A stretch of DNA of 46,254 nucleotides, from the NCBI GenBank assembly GCA_002423105.1, contig DIUT01000036.1, positions 1-46,254 of the forward strand, read 5' to 3'. This document shows, piece after piece, positions 1 to 7,725 of the stretch. The translations under genes were made by a program, and so were the position numbers. The stretch's first letter is position 1. Every line of letters starts with the position of its first letter. The notes under the pieces were generated by a model. That model saw nothing but the letters and a program-made list of their open reading frames with translations, did not search any database and was not told the origin of the DNA. This DNA is from Geobacter sp. UBA6151 (GTDB taxonomy: Bacteria; Desulfobacterota; Desulfuromonadia; Geobacterales; Pseudopelobacteraceae).

Positions 1-329
1 TGGTTGCCTACATGCAGAAGCTGGGTAACGACATTCCCTGGCGCAAGGCAAAGCAGACTACCCTTGCAGGAGACCTGAAAAACCCCTTCACAGGCGACAA
101 GGCTGCCGTTGCTGAAGGCAAAACCATCTATGCCAGGGATTGCGCCCAGTGCCACGGCGCAGACCTGAAAGGCGATGTGGGTCCCGGCCTGATCAAGACC
201 GGCAAGCCCGACGCCGATCTCTTCAAGATCATATACAGCGGCGCAGACGAGAACGGCATGCCTGCCTACGGCGACACCCTGGGCAAGGACAAGATCTGGA
301 AACTGATCACCTTTATCCAGGCACAGTAA
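1..329 (+). CDS. ccoO: cbb3 cytochrome oxidase subunit II (CcoO), C-terminal end with an added cytochrome c domain (5' partial)
   Basis: The reading frame is open from the left edge (codons from base 3) to the TAA at 327-329, so the gene starts outside the window. The first visible residues, VAYMQKLGNDIPWR, match the usual C-terminal end of CcoO, the membrane-anchored haem c subunit of cbb3 oxidase. Instead of stopping there, the protein continues for about 95 residues with a second module containing CAQCH (haem c attachment) and a GPGL segment followed by a GMPAYG segment that can supply the distal Met ligand. So this CcoO appears to carry an extra class I cytochrome c domain. CcoQ follows 12 bp downstream behind an AAGGAGAT ribosome-binding site. 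The CcoO assignment rests on the short N-terminal stretch and the operon context. Confidence 0.82.
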   Translation, partial: VAYMQKLGNDIPWRKAKQTTLAGDLKNPFTGDKAAVAEGKTIYARDCAQCHGADLKGDVGPGLIKTGKPDADLFKIIYSGADENGMPAYGDTLGKDKIWKLITFIQAQ

Positions 330-341
330 GGAGATACCGCT

Positions 342-536
342 ATGCTACTGGGATCTGTGTACTACCTTGGCGTCACTCTGCTGCTGTTTGCCATCTTCGC
401 CTGGATCGTTGTACGGACGTACAGCAGGAAGAACCGAGAGCGGGGAGAGCTGGCAAAATACCGGATGATGGAAGATGATCACGTTGCTGCTGAAGCTGAA
501 CTTGTCACACCACAGGAGGCTACCCATGTCCGATGA
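342..536 (+). CDS. ccoQ: CcoQ/FixQ-like small membrane subunit of cbb3 oxidase
   Basis: This 64-residue protein has one N-terminal membrane segment (about residues 4-25) followed by a charged tail (RTYSRKNRERGELAKYRMMEDD), the standard CcoQ layout. CcoQ proteins help assemble or stabilise the cbb3 complex. A ribosome-binding site AAGGAGAT lies just before the ATG. The tail is somewhat longer than in short CcoQ proteins and overlaps the start of ccoP by 11 bp, which indicates translational coupling. Sequence conservation in this family is weak, so the call depends on position between ccoO and ccoP and on topology. Confidence 0.8.
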   Translation: MLLGSVYYLGVTLLLFAIFAWIVVRTYSRKNRERGELAKYRMMEDDHVAAEAELVTPQEATHVR

Positions 537-1023
537 ACATAAGGAATATGACGGAATTACCTACAAGGCAGACGATAAAATGCCTGCGGTTTTCAAACTG
601 CTGCTGGCAGGGCTTTTGATCTGGGGGGTCTGTTTCATGGGCTACTACCTGTTCAGCGGTTGGAGCTCTGAAGGGGAGTTTGCCCAGAAAAAGGCGCAGC
701 AGGAAAAGCTGATTGCCGAACAGCAGAAAGCGCCGCAGCCCCAGGCCGCAGCCGGTGGTCATAAAGAGGGCAAGTTTGCCGATTATATCGCTGAGGGCAA
801 AAAAGAGTATGCTGCCCGCTGTGCCGCCTGCCATGGCGCTGACGCCAAAGGGGGCATCGGCCCTGACCTGACCCGCAAGGAGCTCAAGTACGGCCGCACC
901 GAGCAGGCGCTGACAGAGTCCATTGCCAACGGCCGCCCCGGCGGCATGCCCGGATTTAAAAACGATCTTTCCCATGAAAAGCTTGAGGGGGTCGTTCAAT
1001 ACATTCTTTCCCTGAATAAATAA
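526..1023 (+). CDS. ccoP: Short, single-haem CcoP (cbb3 oxidase subunit III)
   Basis: The start is placed at ATG 526 because a near-perfect AGGAGG lies at 514-519; an in-frame start at 475 lies inside ccoQ and lacks such a site. The 165-residue product begins with a CcoP-type cytosolic stretch (EYDGITYKADDKMP), has one membrane helix (about residues 23-42), an Ala/Gln-rich linker and one cytochrome c domain with CAACH and a GGMPGF segment that can supply the Met ligand. Typical CcoP proteins are about 290 residues and bind two haems c, so this one has lost or never had a domain. The extra haem domain at the end of the upstream CcoO may compensate. It acts as an electron entry subunit facing the periplasm. 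Confidence 0.88.
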   Translation: MSDEHKEYDGITYKADDKMPAVFKLLLAGLLIWGVCFMGYYLFSGWSSEGEFAQKKAQQEKLIAEQQKAPQPQAAAGGHKEGKFADYIAEGKKEYAARCAACHGADAKGGIGPDLTRKELKYGRTEQALTESIANGRPGGMPGFKNDLSHEKLEGVVQYILSLNK

Positions 1024-1029
1024 GGTGCG

Positions 1030-2241
1030 ATGACAACCTTCATCGCGCCGCAGCGAAAACTGATTCAATGGCTCTCCACCCTCCTGCTCCTGCTGATTCC
1101 CTTTGTGCAGGTGGGTGGAGATTCGCTCTTACGGCTTGATGCCCCCAGCCGTACCCTGCTTTTTTTCGGCACCTCGCTGAGAATCGAAGAGTTTTCGCTG
1201 GTTCTTCTGGTCATCCTGATCATGGTGTTCATGTTTCTGTTCATCACCATGGTCTTCGGCAGAGTCTGGTGCGGTTGGCTCTGCCCGCAAACCACGCTTT
1301 CCGATCTGGCCGAATACCTGATCTCCCGTATGCAACCGCTGATTCTCGTCAAACCATTGGCCATGGTCGCAACGCAGCTGCTCTTCCTGTCGCTTTCCTT
1401 CCTGGTCGCGGCCAACCTGATCTGGTACTTCATCCCTCCCCCCGAGTTTTTTGAACGCCTCCTGCACGGTCGGCTGGGCATGGTGGCCAGTATCAGCCTG
1501 AGTGCAACCATGCTGCTGGTCTATCTTGATCTGGCCTTTGTGCGGCGGCTGTTTTGCAGCAGTGTCTGCCCCTATGGCCGCATCCAGCTGATGACCACCG
1601 ATCGCAACACTCTGGTGCTGGAGTTGAATCCGCAACGGGCAGGCGACTGTATCCGCTGCGGCTCGTGCACACGGGTCTGCCCCACCGGAATCGATATCAG
1701 GGACGGTTTGCAAATAGAATGCATCAATTGCGGCAGATGCCTTGATGCCTGCCGGGGGGTTATGGCAAAGCTGGGCAAAACCGGCCTGATCCACTATACC
1801 TTCGGCAGCCGTGAAACAGAAGGCGGACGCCCGCTTAATATCCGCTCCCTGCTCCTGGGCGGTGTGGTTATCGCGCTGTGCGGAGCACTGGCCGCAAGCA
1901 TTATCACCCGCAAGGAAGCAACGCTGAAGATCCGGCGCAACGATGCCGTTCAGGTGCAGCGGCTGGCGGACGGCAGGCTGGTCAACTTCTTCACGGTCTT
2001 CATACAAAACCGCTCCAAATATGCGGCAATCTACGACCTGAAGGTTACCACTGCAAACGGCCACACCGCAGAGCTGCTGGGGCCGGTAAGCGGCATCCGC
2101 CTGGCAGCGAACGACAACCGCCGGATTGACCTGGTGCTGCGTTTTTCCTCCGCATCCGGCAGCGGTGCGCCCTTTACGTTGCTGCTGATGCGCGGCGCAA
2201 CCAGGGTGGCAACCGTGCCGCTGCAGATTCTGGAAAAGTAG
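1030..2241 (+). CDS. ccoG: CcoG (FixG/RdxA) cbb3 oxidase accessory ferredoxin-like membrane protein
   Basis: CcoG is a membrane iron-sulfur protein needed for cbb3 biogenesis; the family has been linked to copper reduction during delivery to the oxidase. This 403-residue protein shows five predicted membrane segments, the CcoG signature GRVWCGWLCPQT (C81, C85) and two ferredoxin-type 4Fe-4S clusters: C207, C210, C213, C217 in CIRCGSCTRVCP and C231, C234, C237, C241 in CINCGRCLDAC. The C-terminal region after the last membrane helix (about residue 290 on) is an Ig-like periplasmic domain (FixG_C). It starts 6 bp after ccoP and is followed 10 bp later by the FixH-like gene. Confidence 0.96.
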   Translation: MTTFIAPQRKLIQWLSTLLLLLIPFVQVGGDSLLRLDAPSRTLLFFGTSLRIEEFSLVLLVILIMVFMFLFITMVFGRVWCGWLCPQTTLSDLAEYLISRMQPLILVKPLAMVATQLLFLSLSFLVAANLIWYFIPPPEFFERLLHGRLGMVASISLSATMLLVYLDLAFVRRLFCSSVCPYGRIQLMTTDRNTLVLELNPQRAGDCIRCGSCTRVCPTGIDIRDGLQIECINCGRCLDACRGVMAKLGKTGLIHYTFGSRETEGGRPLNIRSLLLGGVVIALCGALAASIITRKEATLKIRRNDAVQVQRLADGRLVNFFTVFIQNRSKYAAIYDLKVTTANGHTAELLGPVSGIRLAANDNRRIDLVLRFSSASGSGAPFTLLLMRGATRVATVPLQILEK

Positions 2242-2251
2242 GAGAACAATC

Positions 2252-2449
2252 ATGCTGAAAAAAACCGCCGGAACCGGAACCCCCTGGAAGATTATCCTGG
2301 GACTGCTGGTCGCATTTTTCATAGGAGCGCAGATTCTGACCATGGTCTTTGCCGCGCGCACGGTGGCCCCGGTGGTTGATCGTGATTATTACCAAAAGGG
2401 GCTGCAGTACGGCGAAACCCTGCGCCTGGAGAAGGCTGAGAAACCGTGA
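2252..2449 (+). CDS. ccoH: FixH/CcoH-like cbb3 oxidase assembly protein, short form
   Basis: This 65-residue protein has a membrane helix (about residues 13-33) followed by the FixH hallmark VVDRDYYQKGLQY. FixH proteins are usually 150-170 residues, with a periplasmic beta domain after the DYY motif; here the protein ends shortly after it, so it is a minimal form, as in some Deltaproteobacteria and Epsilonproteobacteria. FixH/CcoH interacts with the copper ATPase CcoI during oxidase assembly. A GGAGAA site precedes the ATG. Its stop codon overlaps the GTG start of ccoI. Confidence 0.85.
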   Translation: MLKKTAGTGTPWKIILGLLVAFFIGAQILTMVFAARTVAPVVDRDYYQKGLQYGETLRLEKAEKP

Positions 2450-4869
2450 GCGTACAGCCGGACATCTGCTTCCATTGCGGCGCCCAGATCCCTGTGGGCG
2501 TGGTGGTCGAAAAGCAGGTTGAAGGAGCAACGCTCCGTTTCTGCTGCAAGGGGTGCCTTGGCGCCTATCTGCTGATCACCGGCGCCGGACTGTCGTCATT
2601 TTATACGCGACGTGACACGGAAGAAGCGGGCGTTGGCAGCAACGCCTACCAGGCCGGTTTTGACGATGCCGGACTGGCTGCCTTTGTCCGCCATTCCGGC
2701 CACTCGGACAGCATTGACGTCATTATTGACGGTATCCGCTGCGCAGCCTGCGTCTGGCTGAATGAAACGTTCATCGGCAGACTTGATGGTGTCGAACAGG
2801 TGCGGGTGAACTACGCCACAAACCGCGCCAACATCGTCTATGACCCTTCCCGGACAACACCGGCCACCCTGTTTGCGCGGATCAGCGAACTAGGCTACCT
2901 TCCCCGCCCCTATACCCGTTCCGCCGCCCAGGAAAGCGCAGACCGGGAGCAGCGCGACCTGCTGATCCGCTTCGGCACCGCCTTCTTTCTGACCATGCAG
3001 CTCATGGCCTACTCCTTCGCTCTCTACGCCGGGTATTTTCAGGGAATAGGCCACGAGATCAAGTATATCCTGCAACTCTTCTCGCTGCTGGTAACGGCCC
3101 CGGTCATCTTCTATTCCGGCTGGCCTTTCTTAAGCGGTGCCTGGCGCGGTCTCAAAAACAGCGCCCCCACCATGGACCTGCTGATCGTCATCGGCGCGCT
3201 CTCCTCGTTTCTCTACAGCATCTACGCCACCTTTAACGGTGGTGAGGTCTATTTTGAAACCGCCGCCATGATCGTCACCCTGATTCTGGCCGGCCGGTTA
3301 TTGGAAAACTACGCCAAGCGGCGGGCCTGCAGCGGCACGGAACGCTTGCTGGGATTGACGGTCGGCACGGCCACCAGGATCACGGGAGAGCATCAGGAGC
3401 AGGTTGCCATTGCCGATATCAGAACCGGCGACATCCTGCTGGTGGGGGCTGGCGAACGCTTTCCGGTTGACGGCAGGATACAGGAAGGCAGCGCCGATGT
3501 GGATGAATCCCCGGCAACCGGAGAACCGTTGCCGGTGCTGAAACAGACCGGCGACCGCCTGACCGCGGGCAGCATCAACCTGACCGGCACGGTGCGGATT
3601 ATCTGCGACCATCCGGCAGCGGACAGTTTTGTGGCCCGAGTGGCGCGGCTGGTGGAAGAGGCCCAGAACCGCCGGGCACCGATCCAGGGGCTGGCGGACC
3701 GCATAGCAAGCCTGTTTGTCCCCGGTGTGCTGCTGCTGGGGCTAGGCACCTTTTTCTGGCAGTACCGGCTCCTTGACAACCCGCTGGAAACAGCTCTGAT
3801 GACCTCCCTGGCCGTGGTGCTGATCGCCTGTCCCTGCGCCCTGGGACTGGCCACCCCCACCGCCATTGTGGCCGGGACCGGCGCGGCAGCGGCAGCAGGA
3901 GTGATTTTCAAGGGTGGTGATATCCTGGAACGCCTGAGCAGTATCACCGTGACGGTCTTTGACAAAACCGGCACCGTTACCTGTGGCACGCCACAGGTGC
4001 AGGAGATCCGTCCTGCTCCCGGCATTGACCCGCTGGAACTGCTGACCCTGGCCGCCAGCGTGGAGAGCGGTTCACTGCATCCCATCGCCAGGGCGATCAT
4101 AGGTCATGCCGCCGAAAGCGGCGCAGCGCAACGATCCGCCAGCGGACTGCGTACCGTTGCAGGCGGCGGGGTCAGCGGCATGGTGGAGGACAGTCCTGTG
4201 CTGGTCGGCAACGAGCGCTTCCTGCGGGAGTGCGGCGTGCCGGAGTTGCCGGAAAACCAGACCACCTCACCCGGAGGAACCATGGTGTTTGTTGCCCGTG
4301 ACGGACAGTATGCGGGCAGCATCATGCTCAGCGACTCCTTACGGGACGAAGCCCGCGACGTCATCGCCTACTTCCGCAAACAGCAGGTACGCAGCCTGCT
4401 TTTGAGCGGCGACCGGCGGGAGACCGTGCAGTTTACCGTGGATGCCCTGGGCCTGGAGGGCGGGACCGGTGAACTGACCCCCGCCGACAAGACCGTGCGG
4501 GTAGAACAACTGCGTGCCGCTGGAGAAACCGTGCTGATGGCCGGAGACGGCATTAATGACGCCCCGGCCCTGTCTGCCGCGGATGTTGGCTGCGCCATTG
4601 CTGGCGGCACCGACATCGCCATCGAGACCTCCGATCTGGTGCTGGCCAGGCCGGATCTGAGCCGTCTGGTAACAGCCCACACCATTGCCCGGCACACCAT
4701 GGCCATTGTCCGGCAGAATCTGGGCTGGGCGTTTATCTACAACCTTGTGGGCATCCCGCTGGCCATGAGCGGCCTGCTCACCCCCATCTACGCCGCCGCG
4801 GCAATGGCCTTAAGCTCGCTGTGCGTGGTGGGAAATTCCTTGCGTTTAACGGTGAAGCGTTATGTATGA
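2446..4869 (+). CDS. ccoI: CcoI (FixI) copper-transporting P1B-type ATPase
   Basis: This 807-residue P-type ATPase moves copper across the inner membrane for the CuB site of cbb3 oxidase. Domains in order: an N-terminal Cys-rich metal-binding segment with C8/C11 and C33/C34/C37 typical of the CcoI group; an HMA-like domain with C99-x-x-C102 (CAAC); membrane segments; the transport motif CPC at 462-464; the phosphorylation site DKTGT with D506; and the hinge motif GDGINDAP around 700-707. The start is a GTG whose bases overlap the previous stop (GTGA), so it is probably translationally coupled. It overlaps ccoS by 8 bp at its 3' end. All catalytic motifs are intact. Confidence 0.97.
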   Translation: MSVQPDICFHCGAQIPVGVVVEKQVEGATLRFCCKGCLGAYLLITGAGLSSFYTRRDTEEAGVGSNAYQAGFDDAGLAAFVRHSGHSDSIDVIIDGIRCAACVWLNETFIGRLDGVEQVRVNYATNRANIVYDPSRTTPATLFARISELGYLPRPYTRSAAQESADREQRDLLIRFGTAFFLTMQLMAYSFALYAGYFQGIGHEIKYILQLFSLLVTAPVIFYSGWPFLSGAWRGLKNSAPTMDLLIVIGALSSFLYSIYATFNGGEVYFETAAMIVTLILAGRLLENYAKRRACSGTERLLGLTVGTATRITGEHQEQVAIADIRTGDILLVGAGERFPVDGRIQEGSADVDESPATGEPLPVLKQTGDRLTAGSINLTGTVRIICDHPAADSFVARVARLVEEAQNRRAPIQGLADRIASLFVPGVLLLGLGTFFWQYRLLDNPLETALMTSLAVVLIACPCALGLATPTAIVAGTGAAAAAGVIFKGGDILERLSSITVTVFDKTGTVTCGTPQVQEIRPAPGIDPLELLTLAASVESGSLHPIARAIIGHAAESGAAQRSASGLRTVAGGGVSGMVEDSPVLVGNERFLRECGVPELPENQTTSPGGTMVFVARDGQYAGSIMLSDSLRDEARDVIAYFRKQQVRSLLLSGDRRETVQFTVDALGLEGGTGELTPADKTVRVEQLRAAGETVLMAGDGINDAPALSAADVGCAIAGGTDIAIETSDLVLARPDLSRLVTAHTIARHTMAIVRQNLGWAFIYNLVGIPLAMSGLLTPIYAAAAMALSSLCVVGNSLRLTVKRYV

Positions 4870-5026
4870 TTCGTTGATACTGCTGATGGTTCTCTCGCTC
4901 TTCCTGGGCTGCGGCTGCTGGCTGTTTTTTGTCTGGGGGGTGAAGAAAGGGGAGTTTGACGATCTGGAGCGCCCCAAACACCGTATGCTGGACGATGATG
5001 ACGAAGAAAAAGGAGAGAAAAAATGA
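4862..5026 (+). CDS. ccoS: CcoS cbb3 oxidase maturation protein
   Basis: This short gene encodes 54 residues: one N-terminal membrane helix (about residues 4-25, with a GCGCW segment), then GVKKGEFDDLERPKHRML and an acidic tail. The motif with G-x-FDDLE and a conserved P before the tail is the CcoS signature. CcoS is required for cofactor insertion into the cbb3 catalytic subunit. The ATG lies inside the end of ccoI, and the TGA (5024-5026) overlaps the ATG of the next gene at 5023, so the three genes are read together. Confidence 0.92.
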   Translation: MYDSLILLMVLSLFLGCGCWLFFVWGVKKGEFDDLERPKHRMLDDDDEEKGEKK

Positions 5027-5709
5027 CAGAAATCTGGCTGGCCTTCCTGGCCGGACTTGCCGGAAGTTTTCACTGCATCGGCATGTGCGGCGGCATCGTG
5101 GCCGCCCTTTCCATGACCACCGCTCCCGGTTCCGCCCGTTCAAGAACCCTGTCCCTTGCTCTCTACAACATCGGCAGAATAACCACCTACACCTTCCTCG
5201 GTGTAGTGGCCGGTTTCATCGGTTCCTCCCTCGACCTGCCCACCATGCGTAGCGTGGGAGTCTGGCTGGGCCTGGCCGCCAACATCATGGTCATCACCGT
5301 AGGTACAGCCTCGGCCTTCGGCTTCTCCTGGGGACTCAACTCACTGGAAAGCAGCTCGGGACGCTTCTTTGCCGAGCCACTGCGCAAGGCCATCTCCGGC
5401 AATTCATCCTTTGCCTTCTTGCCGATCGGGCTGATGCTGGGCTTTCTGCCCTGCGGCCTGATCTACGGGCCGCTGGCTGTGGCAGCGGCAAACGGCAGCC
5501 CGCTGCGCGGAGGCCTGATGATGCTGGCACTGGGGTTGGGTACGGTACCGGTGTTGATGATTTTCGGCTCCGCCACCGGAGCTATTTCAGCGGTTTTCCG
5601 GAGCATCATGTTTCGGGTGCTGGGGGTTATCATTGCCGCCATCGGCCTGATGGGGCTTTTGCGGGTGCTGAAGCGGATGGGAGTGATCTACGGGTTCAGC
5701 CTGTGGTGA
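5023..5709 (+). CDS. TauE/SafE-family membrane protein of the cbb3 locus
   Basis: This 228-residue integral membrane protein has about six hydrophobic segments. It begins with FLAGLAGSFHCIGMCGGIVAA, where His-x3-Cys and Met-Cys resemble metal-binding residues, and repeats the pattern in GFLPCGLIYGPLAVAAANG. This sub-family of TauE/SafE proteins is regularly found directly after ccoS in cbb3 clusters and has been proposed to take part in metal handling; the 'sulfite exporter' label comes from distant family members and should not be taken literally. It overlaps ccoS by 4 bp and is the last gene of the operon visible here. Confidence 0.87.
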   Translation: MTEIWLAFLAGLAGSFHCIGMCGGIVAALSMTTAPGSARSRTLSLALYNIGRITTYTFLGVVAGFIGSSLDLPTMRSVGVWLGLAANIMVITVGTASAFGFSWGLNSLESSSGRFFAEPLRKAISGNSSFAFLPIGLMLGFLPCGLIYGPLAVAAANGSPLRGGLMMLALGLGTVPVLMIFGSATGAISAVFRSIMFRVLGVIIAAIGLMGLLRVLKRMGVIYGFSLW

Positions 5710-5938
5710 TGAAGGTCGGCACTGCGGTTCAGGTCAGGCTCAACATCGCACAACAGGGATTGCCGGAAGAATTGCGATAGACCGGTGCGCATGATCAACT
5801 TCCGGTAATCCTCAAATGAAACAACAACCGCAGCTCAAACAAAGAAGTCCACGTAATTCCCAAGTGTTTGATGGGTGGTAAGTGCGATCATACTTTTTCA
5901 AAATAATAGAATCTGTATGGCGTTCTATCTGTGGGCAC
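5710..5938. other. Intergenic gap between the cco operon and the HigBA-type module
   Basis: These 229 bp between two convergent transcription units hold no credible reading frame. A weak inverted repeat (ATAGAA near 5906 and TTCTAT near 5923) is the only structure noticed; it lacks the GC-rich stem of a clear terminator. Base composition becomes more AT-rich towards the right, marking the change from core operon to accessory DNA. Confidence 0.5.
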
Positions 5939-6235
5939 CTACATTGATCCATGCAGTGCTTTCATTGCCGTTTCCGGCTCCCGGTCGAAAATTGTCAACA
6001 AAGCTGCAGCTGCGCCGGTAGGGTTTCGGCGGTGCTGCTCCCAGTTCTGCAAGGTCTTCACTTTTACGCCGATCATGGCGGCAAACATGGCCTGTGACAG
6101 CCCTGTTTTCTCTCGTACCATCTTGACGTCCGGTGACTCTATGGTGAACACACGAGAAGGCTGCATTTCCCCTTTGGCGATGGCTACTGCCTCTTTCATG
6201 CTCTGATGAAGTTGTTCAAAAAGTTCTTTATCCAT
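5939..6235 (-). CDS. HigA/NadS-type helix-turn-helix antitoxin
   Basis: This 98-residue protein has the layout of the NadS/HigA2 antitoxin group: an N-terminal arm ending in PSRVFTIESPDVKMVRE, then an XRE-type helix-turn-helix (TGLSQAMFAAMIGVKVKTLQ), the conserved NWEQHRRNPTGAAAALL and a short C-terminal helix. It neutralises the upstream-encoded RelE-fold toxin and should repress the shared promoter. Toxin first, antitoxin second, with an 8 bp overlap, is the usual higBA order. The operator is probably the palindrome at 6564-6580. Confidence 0.92.
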   Translation of the reverse strand: MDKELFEQLHQSMKEAVAIAKGEMQPSRVFTIESPDVKMVREKTGLSQAMFAAMIGVKVKTLQNWEQHRRNPTGAAAALLTIFDREPETAMKALHGSM

Positions 6236-6551
6236 GACGTTCCAACTCCTTTACCAATGCCTTGAGTATCGCCACCTGCTCTGGCTCAAGGGTCTCTTTC
6301 TTTGCCTTGGTGTATGCCAGCAACATGTAGGTTTTGTGCTTCGATGTCTGCCAGTAATATATCAATCGCGCACCGCCTCGCTTCCCCTTGCCCGGCAGAG
6401 CAAAACGAAGCTTACGGATTCCACCGCCCCCAGGTATCAGGTCGCCTGCCTGCGGGTTCTTGGCAATATCGTCCTGCAACAGACGATACCTGTCATCAGG
6501 CAACAGTTCAGTAATCAGTCTGGTAAACATCGGAGTTTCAATAAATTCCAT
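6228..6551 (-). CDS. RelE/HigB-type mRNA interferase toxin
   Basis: The protein (MEFIETPMFTRLITELL start, 107 residues) matches the RelE-superfamily HigB2 group, with PGGGGIRKLRFALPGKGKRGGARLIYYW in the core and YTKAKKETL near the end. Such toxins cut mRNA on the ribosome. I chose ATG 6551 because the family normally begins at MEFIET and because an alternative ATG at 6572 lies inside the promoter spacer and the palindromic operator. With that start the mRNA would have almost no leader. It overlaps the antitoxin by 8 bp. All expected conserved residues appear present, so it is probably functional. Confidence 0.9.
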   Translation of the reverse strand: MEFIETPMFTRLITELLPDDRYRLLQDDIAKNPQAGDLIPGGGGIRKLRFALPGKGKRGGARLIYYWQTSKHKTYMLLAYTKAKKETLEPEQVAILKALVKELERHG

Positions 6552-6557
6552 GGCACT

Positions 6558-6588
6558 CTCATTATCCGCCATTGGCGGATTAAGTCAA
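6558..6588 (-). promoter_or_regulatory. Promoter with palindromic operator of the HigBA-type operon
   Basis: On the minus strand a -35 TTGACT (6583-6588) and a -10 GATAAT (6561-6566) are separated by 16 bp. The spacer and part of the -10 are covered by the perfect palindrome ATCCGCC-AAT-GGCGGAT (6564-6580). An antitoxin dimer bound there would block RNA polymerase directly. The -10 lies about 10 bp before ATG 6551, so the transcript is predicted to be leaderless or nearly so. Confidence 0.75.
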
Positions 6589-6742
6589 GGGTTGTGTAGC
6601 GGGGCTCCTACAGCGCCAAGCCCTCTTCGATAAGCATGATCGCACTTCCATGTATCAGTTATTGTATTTGTCCGCAATTTCAGAACATCCAGTTCACTGC
6701 CTTTCAATTCCCAATTCACAATTTCTTTCCGGTTCCCGCAGT

Positions 6743-7036
6743 TCACAGTTCGATCCTGGTCATTTTATGCACTGCCTTATCTTCGATCAAACCATCCACG
6801 GCGCTGATGTAGCTCCTGAAATGATCCGTATTCATATGCTTTTCAAGGCAGGCAAGGTTGTCCCAGGTTTCATGGAAAACAAATACCGCAGGATCTTCAT
6901 TGTCCTGGTGGAGATTGTACTCAATGCAACCGTCCTCTTTTCTTGTTGGCTCTATGAGTTTCAGCAGTTCGCTCCTGACCTTCTCTACGGAGCCCTGCTT
7001 CGCTACGACTTTTGCCACTACGGTTAACTTTGACAC
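6743..7036 (-). CDS. ABM-domain (YgiN-like) putative quinol monooxygenase
   Basis: This 97-residue protein is a single antibiotic biosynthesis monooxygenase domain: KLTVVAKVVAKQGSVEKVRSEL, then EPTRKEDGCIEYNLHQD and FHETWDNLACLEKHMNTDHF. These proteins are ferredoxin-like dimers; E. coli YgiN acts in a quinone redox cycle, but substrates vary and cannot be read from sequence. The start is a GTG at 7036 with a strong GAGGTGAT site just upstream. It stands alone between the TA pair and the SGNH lipoprotein gene. Confidence 0.85.
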   Translation of the reverse strand: MSKLTVVAKVVAKQGSVEKVRSELLKLIEPTRKEDGCIEYNLHQDNEDPAVFVFHETWDNLACLEKHMNTDHFRSYISAVDGLIEDKAVHKMTRIEL

Positions 7037-7079
7037 GGATCACCTCTTTTACTGAAATAGGATAACTGATGCCCTGATA

Positions 7080-7706
7080 TTACGAGGGAAGCGCCCCGCT
7101 CTTTTTCAACAGCTTGACCAGTTCTTCCGCTAGTATTCGATATCCGGCAGCATTGGGATGAATATGGTCGGACTTGAGGGAGCCTTTGCTCAGGATATGC
7201 GGCAATGCCTTCATTTCGGCAGGGATGTTAAACTCTTTTGCCACCTCTGCGTAGAGAGGAGGTGGTTTCAACGAGAGATCAGGAGCAGGAACAGCAACCA
7301 GCAGCACAGGCACGCCACGCTCCCCGGCCATGCGAATCATGGCTCGCAGGTTGTCGGCAATCAACTGATGGTTCGCACGGGCAAGCAGATCATTACCGCC
7401 ATGACAGAGAATCAGCAAGGCAGGACGTTCTTGATCAAGCAGCTCCGGCAGGCGCTGCAGACCACGTGCCGAGACTTCACCCGGAACCCCCGCATTTATC
7501 ACTTTTCGCCCGGTCATGACTGAAAGTAACGCAGGATAACTCTCCGCACCACCGGCACCTGTTCCGGCGGTCAGGCTGTCACCAAAGGCCAGAATAGTGG
7601 CATCGGAAGCCAATAACGGCAACTGAGCAGTTTTACTGCAACCAGCAAGTAGAAATGCTGCCATCAGTAACAGCGCTATATGGATGCAAGTTTTTTTGAC
7701 GTTCAT
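7080..7706 (-). CDS. SGNH/GDSL-family lipoprotein hydrolase (TesA/arylesterase-like)
   Basis: The start is set at ATG 7706, giving 208 residues that begin with a lipoprotein signal peptide (hydrophobic stretch ending LLAGC, Cys about residue 22). The SGNH blocks are all present: GDSLTAG with the nucleophilic Ser, a Gly in block II, GGNDLL, and the catalytic Asp/His in SDHIHPNAAGY. The protein is probably a periplasmic esterase or acyl hydrolase anchored to a membrane by lipid. An upstream in-frame extension to 7775 would run into the end of the Bro-N gene and was rejected. Confidence 0.9.
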   Translation of the reverse strand: MNVKKTCIHIALLLMAAFLLAGCSKTAQLPLLASDATILAFGDSLTAGTGAGGAESYPALLSVMTGRKVINAGVPGEVSARGLQRLPELLDQERPALLILCHGGNDLLARANHQLIADNLRAMIRMAGERGVPVLLVAVPAPDLSLKPPPLYAEVAKEFNIPAEMKALPHILSKGSLKSDHIHPNAAGYRILAEELVKLLKKSGALPS

Positions 7707-7725
7707 ACTGACCACTTTAACATTG

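Noticed and set aside
1065..2361. Long minus-strand frames opposite ccoG
   Set aside because: Both are antisense to the clear CcoG protein and are rich in Arg/Gln, as expected from GC-rich shadow frames.
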